From contig CAJNOJ010000084.1 of assembly GCA_905250025.1 (NCBI GenBank), forward strand, positions 248,001-312,000: a stretch of DNA of 64,000 bases, given 5' to 3'. Source of the DNA: Adineta ricciae. Lineage: Eukaryota; Rotifera; Eurotatoria; Adinetida; Adinetidae. The notes below the pieces were generated by a model that saw only the letters and a program-made list of their open reading frames with translations, did not search any database and was not told the DNA's origin. Made by a program: the position numbers and the translations under genes. Below, piece after piece: positions 59,421-64,000 of this stretch (its first letter is position 1; each line of letters begins with the position of its first letter).

Positions 59421-61691
59421 ATGAGATATCTCGTGCTCATATTGTTCGTCTGTTTAATAAACTTCTCCATATTCAAAGCACAAGATGATGACTATAATAT
59501 GGACGAAGACATTTCGATCGACGAAACTTCAAGCAGTTCATCGTCATCAGCAGCAAATATTGAGAAAGGAAGCGTGCCGACAATCAAATCTGCATCAGCA
59601 AATATTTATTTTGAAGATCAATTTCAAGATAAATCGAAATGGTCACGTTGGGTGAAATCTCAAGCAAAGAAAGATGATGTTGATGAGGTCTTAGCCAAAT
59701 ACGATGGAGAATGGGGTATTGAAATTCCACAATCATCCGTTTACAGTGATGACTATGCGTTGATTCTCAAAGTAAACAACATGATTTGACAAAGCCAAAG
59801 ACGACTCATCGCAAACGTTCTCTGTTTTTCTTTTAGTCAAAAGCAAGACATCACGCTATCAGTGCGAATCTATTCAAACCGTTTGATTTTTCAACTAGTC
59901 CACTTGTTGTTCAATACGAAGTCAAATATCAAACCAATCAAGAATGTGGTGGTGCTTATGTGAAATTACTTTCTCATACTGGCAAACAGCTCGATTTGGT
60001 AAGCGAAAAAACACGTTGGATGAGAGTGATTTCGAGACAATGGATTTTATTTAGAAACAAGTTACTGACAAAACCCCATACACGATTATGTTTGGTCCCG
60101 ATATGTGTGGTGTCGATCATAAATATCACTTCATCATTCGTTATCGAAACCCGAAAACTGGTGCCTACAGCGAACACCAAGCGAAGAAACCAACAGAACC
60201 GTTAGATACTTACTTCACAGATAAAAAATCGCATTTATACACACTTGGTGAGTAGAGAATGAGCTTGAGGCGTCTAGAAATAATGACTCAATCTGTTTCT
60301 GTGTAGTTTTATCGGCTGACAACAGTTTTAAAATGTATATTGACAATAAAATAATCAATTCTGGCAGTTTATTGGAAGATATGGAACCGTCAATCATTCC
60401 ACCAAAAGAAATTGTTGATGAAACCGATCGAAAACCTGATGATTGGGACGATCGAGAAAAGTAAGATGAAAAGAAAAAAAAAGAACAGTTATTCGCGAAT
60501 AGGATTATATTTGCACTTTAGAATTGCCGATGCTACTGCTAAAAAACCAGAAGGTAAGCAGACAGTTGAGATTTTCTAAGTGAATCTATTTGTGTTGCGG
60601 TTCTTTTCGGTAGATTGGGATGAAACTGAACCAAAAGAGATAGTCGATCAATCAGCTAGTATTCCCCATGGTTGGCTTGAGAATGAAGCTGTAATGATTC
60701 CTGATCCGAATGCAGTTAAACCGGCTGACTGGTAAGATTAATCAACGTTTTCCAATGTCAATAGTCGAACTGGTAAACCGTCTTTTATAATAGGGATGAT
60801 GACATTGATGGTACATGGGAAGCTCCAAGTATTGATAATCCTGCATGCAAAGATGCTCCTGGTTGCGGCGAATGGACAGCACCGATGATCGCTAACCCAG
60901 CTTACAAAGGTATCTGGCGTGCTCCATTAGTTGACAATCCAGACTATCGTGTATGTAAAGTACTCTTTATTGCTTCATCTTTTCTACTCGTTTTCTCATC
61001 ACTTTTAGGGCAAATGGGAACCACGTAAAATACCCAATCCCGACTATTTCGAAGAAAATCATCCGTATAAGTTAACCCCAATCGGAAGTGTCGCACTTGA
61101 ACTTTGGTCGATGGTCGACGGTGTTGTTTTTGATAATTTCATCATTACTTCGGATCAATCGATCGCTAAGCAATACGATGATCAAATTTGGTATCCAAAA
61201 TCAGTGCTCGAAAGCAAAGCAATCTCAGCAGCTTCGGATAGTGTCGTTGACGCTGTCATTAAAGCTACTAAAGATCGTCCATGGTTATGGGCTGTCTACG
61301 TCGTAGCTATTTTATTGCCATTGGTTCTTATTTTTGTCTTCTGCTGGCCGAAGAAGTCAGCGAAAAAAGCTGCTGATGCAATCAGAAAGAAAACTGATGC
61401 GATCGAAGCAGATTCCAATGATCAACAATCATTGACACGTGCAGAAGAGGATGAGGATGAACCTGAAGAAATTGAAGAATCAAAAATTAAACGCACAGTT
61501 CGACCAGCGACTAGCCGAGATGCGCTTGAAAATGAAGAACAAGTCGAAGAAGATGAGGTACGTGAAAGTCAAGTTTCTACATAGATTCACTTGTTTCTTT
61601 TAAGGCTGCTGAACCAACTGAAGACGATAAGAGTAAGAATTCTTCTCCATCGGCTAGTGGCAAAGGCCGTCGACGAATGCGAAAAGAATAA
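59421..61691 (+). CDS. CANX: Calnexin, ER lectin chaperone
   Basis: Calnexin retains monoglucosylated glycoproteins in the ER and recruits ERp57. Seen: signal peptide [20 protein letters not shown], an acidic N-terminus with poly-Ser, lectin domain blocks [71 protein letters not shown] and [20 protein letters not shown]. The Pro-rich P-domain arm follows: [70 protein letters not shown] and [17 protein letters not shown]. Then come [17 protein letters not shown], a TM helix ([20 protein letters not shown]) and an acidic cytosolic tail ending [10 protein letters not shown], which resembles the basic ER-retention tail RKPRRE of vertebrate calnexin. The stop is TAA at 61689-61691. Confidence 0.97.
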
Positions 61692-62647
61692 TTGAAAAAT
61701 TCGCCTTTCTTCCTTTTTTTCTCTTTTTAAATCAGTTTCTGTCTGGACTTCTCTATATTTCTCAACGATATTAACCAAAAAAAAAGAATCATGTCCATTT
61801 GTTTTTTTTCCTATCAACTATTCCATTTGTCTGTACTTCTCGTTCTTTTTTCTCGTTGTTTCTGTCGGTGGACCTATGTCGATTTTGGTTTCTTTTTTGT
61901 ACTTTATCATCTTGTTCGCTCCCTTCTTGTCTACACACCATATGTCTTCTGCTATTAGGAATTTTATCTCTTCATTCGTATGTCTCTTGCATATAAAATC
62001 AAGATTTAAAACAAATAAAATTTAGAAAAAACACACATTTATAGCACAAACCAGTCGCAGTCAAACGACTGTTTTACTTCAATTCTGTGCTCGAGTGTAA
62101 ACATGCACTGTCTTCTCTAGGAAGTACAATTTCTGCTAAATGAATCTAAAAGGTGTCATTAAATGATGAAGCTAACTGTAATTTGATTAATATTACACCA
62201 GCAAGAATATGAATGCACTGTGGCAACCAAATGCCTTAAAATGTCGGATAGACGTCATACTCATTTGTAATTATTAGTAGAATTTAATATCTACATTCAT
62301 TGTATGAAAACATTTTTTTGTTTTCTTTAAATCGAATTGGAAGAAGACGATGCAGAACTAATCGATATTCTTTCTCATCGTGTGAATATGTCTTGTTTTC
62401 TCTCTATTAAATCCTTGATTATTATCGTTATTATTTCATCATCTATAACATTTGTTCTTTGCTTCTTTCTGCTCGGTAAGGATGTAATAGATATATTCGA
62501 CGTATCCATATGGAGCAAATGTTGTCCTTCGCTACTTATTTTCTTCTATCATCGTTAACATTCTTCTCGTAGTATCTTAAATAAGGCCGACAACAACTAA
62601 TACATTATCTATGTAAATAAGTTTGACTCCGACGTGTTTTGGTTGAC
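61692..62647. other. Calnexin 3' UTR and intergenic spacer
   Basis: AT/T-rich sequence. An AATAAA polyadenylation signal in AAATAAAATTT near 62014-62019 probably serves calnexin. A frame at 62337-62558 has a hydrophobic run but no good start codon and T-rich composition; not called as a gene. Confidence 0.5.
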
Positions 62648-63331
62648 ATGACAATCAGCATAGGCGGCTCGGATCTTTCGTCTGAACCGATATCAGTGAT
62701 TCGAGTGCCCGAAGAAATCAAACGAACACAACAGATTCTCATATTTCTCATCTCAATTCTTCTGGTAAGTTGGATCAACAAGACCAAACATACTCCGAAG
62801 AAATAAGATGCTAATCTTTCCTAGACTATTCATGTAATCATTTTTATCGTGGTTATTTATTCGTTATCGATCAATTATCGAACAAATACATTCGAACCGA
62901 TTATTAATCTTTGCTGGATCCTATTCTTCGCGATTGGACTGTTTGTTACACAGAGATATTATGTTATGGGGTTATTCATTGTTAGTATGAAAGATGTCAT
63001 TGTTTCATTGAGATTGGATTCTTTCGTTTGTTCTAGTTCGCATGGTTAGGAATCCTAAATATCGTCTTAACATGCATGTTGATTGTATTCGTCACAGTAG
63101 CAATTGTTATCATCACTTCTCAATCATCAAAACTGAATAATGGAATACCATTTACTATCATTCCGATTGTTGCATGTTTGACAAGTGTCATACTCGACGT
63201 AAAGACACATATTTGTTCACTTCGCTAGGTATATTTGATTATCTTTTCAGGCAATTGTTGTCATATTCTCATTCAAACTATGGTATTTGATCATCAAAAA
63301 TCAACGGCCGACAAATCCGCATCATGTTTGA
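62648..63331 (+). CDS. Four-transmembrane protein of unknown family
   Basis: Four exons fit in phase: 62648-62764, 62825-62980, 63037-63198 and 63251-63331. Seen: a polar N-terminus MTISIGGSDLSSEPISVIRV, then TM1 QQILIFLISILLTIHVIIFI, TM2 ICWILF-type segment (FEPIINLCWILFFAIGLFVT), TM3 LGILNIVLTCMLIVFVTVAI and TM4 (FTIIPIVACLTSVILD plus AIVVIFSFKLWYLIIKN), ending NQRPTNPHHV. No Cys-rich large loop as in tetraspanins and no claudin motif. The topology (four TM, cytosolic ends) resembles many small invertebrate membrane proteins. Function unknown. Confidence 0.75.
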
Positions 63332-63582
63332 ACTTTTCTATTCTCGAACGAAATCAGTTTGGCGTTTGTATATGCATCTCTAAAAATAAATATTCTTTGT
63401 TTTGTCAGAGAAAAAAAGTCAAAGTAGAATTTAGGTTAAAGAAAATCTAGGCAATTATGACGTTGCTTTCCACATTGAAAGTATTTTTGAATGCTTCCAA
63501 TGTGTGAAAACCAACAGATGTTTGTTGAAATCAAAAGTATAAAACGAAAAACGAGAGCCATAGTTCGAAATAGAATAAAAAA

Positions 63583-64000
63583 ATGATTCGTCTCGCTTTT
63601 CTTCTGGCCCTAACCACAGTGGCATCGAGTTCAATGTATCGACCCATTGTTCTGATGCACGGAATAACATCTTCAGCAGCTGGAATGGATGAACTAGCTG
63701 GTTGGCTTCGTACTTCGTTTCCAGGAGTTTATGTCATCTCTGTCGAGATTGGCAATGGCTTCGACGATTCATTTCTATGGCCATTAGATAAACAAGTTGA
63801 ACATTTTTGTAACACAGTCCTTGCCGATGAACATCTTCGGCAAGGTTTCAATTTACTAGGATATTCTCAAGGAAGTATTATCGCTCGCGGTGCATTGGAA
63901 AGATGTTCACTACCTGTTCATAATCTAATTACACTGAGTGGTGTTCATCAAGGTGTCTTTGGTATTCCGTACTTATTGAAATTGCCAGCACAATTTCGCG
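63583..64000 (+). CDS. Palmitoyl-protein thioesterase (PPT family), 3' end beyond window
   Basis: Lysosomal alpha/beta hydrolase that removes fatty acyl groups from proteins. Seen: signal peptide MIRLAFLLALTTVASSSMYR, then IVLMHGITSSAAGMDELAGW (oxyanion HG motif), YVISVEIGNGFDDSFLWPLD, and the nucleophile elbow LLGYSQGSIIARGALERC with the GxSxG motif as GYSQG. Next comes NLITLSGVHQGVFGIPYL. This matches the N-terminal half of PPT1/PPT2 proteins; His and Asp of the triad lie beyond the window. The open frame runs off the end at 64000, so the gene is 3' partial. PPT1 versus PPT2 not decided. Confidence 0.88.
   Translation, partial: MIRLAFLLALTTVASSSMYRPIVLMHGITSSAAGMDELAGWLRTSFPGVYVISVEIGNGFDDSFLWPLDKQVEHFCNTVLADEHLRQGFNLLGYSQGSIIARGALERCSLPVHNLITLSGVHQGVFGIPYLLKLPAQFR

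Noticed and set aside
1-64000. Search for retroelement, virus-like or DNA transposon remains
   Set aside because: No reverse transcriptase, integrase, capsid, envelope or transposase motif and no long terminal or inverted repeats were noticed by eye.

Overview
This is a eukaryotic, animal nuclear window. It is AT-rich (about 35-38% GC by eye) and very gene-dense. Most genes are broken by many introns of about 45-80 bp with GT...AG ends, and neighbouring genes are often only 100-250 bp apart. The proteins are clearly metazoan (MTSS1, FE65/APBB, MEF2, Headcase, TULP4, calnexin, ACMSD, OMA1, POLDIP2). Compactness, tiny introns and divergence suggest a small invertebrate. A bdelloid rotifer (Adineta/Rotaria type) is my best inference, but the sequence alone does not prove it. 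One ambiguous base (N) lies at 1699.

Layout. 1-1.8 kb: no confident gene. 1.8-6.3 kb (+): MTSS1-type I-BAR protein (5' end missing) and a secreted ShKT-domain protein. 6.4-24.1 kb (mostly -): SLC17 transporter, a poorly resolved stretch, a C2H2 zinc-finger protein, the 3'-end processing factor PCF11, the mitochondrial protease OMA1, and POLDIP2. One POLDIP2 intron of about 3.2 kb contains a complete Rab26/37-type GTPase gene on the + strand. 24.8-26.8 kb (-): dynactin p24 (DCTN3), whose long intron appears to hold a + strand Mpo1/DUF962 gene. 27.1-29.1 kb (+): ribosomal protein L5, whose largest intron carries four box C/D snoRNA-like units in A-B-A-B order. 29.5-46.1 kb (-): an unbroken minus-strand run with NUP107, FE65 (WW domain lacking its second Trp), a large LolA-like type I membrane protein, MEF2, a Headcase C-terminal homologue and NOP14. 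46-49.3 kb: gene-poor, with two small secreted proteins. 49.5-58.9 kb (-): ACMSD (tryptophan/kynurenine pathway), an unrecognised low-complexity nuclear-type protein, TULP4 and the zinc transporter subunit SLC30A6/ZnT6. 59.4-64 kb (+): calnexin, a four-TM protein and a palmitoyl-protein thioesterase cut by the window edge.

The genes do not form one pathway. They are ordinary single-copy housekeeping and signalling genes. Functional threads are ribosome biogenesis (RPL5, NOP14, snoRNAs), actin and microtubule/dynein transport (MTSS1, DCTN3, Rab), mitochondrial quality control (OMA1, POLDIP2), nuclear pore and mRNA 3' ends (NUP107, PCF11), and the secretory/lysosomal route (calnexin, ZnT6, PPT, SLC17). 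I saw no rRNA, CRISPR, retroelement, virus-like element or recognisable DNA transposon. The most novel-looking structures are the snoRNA array in RPL5 and the two adjacent genes-within-introns.
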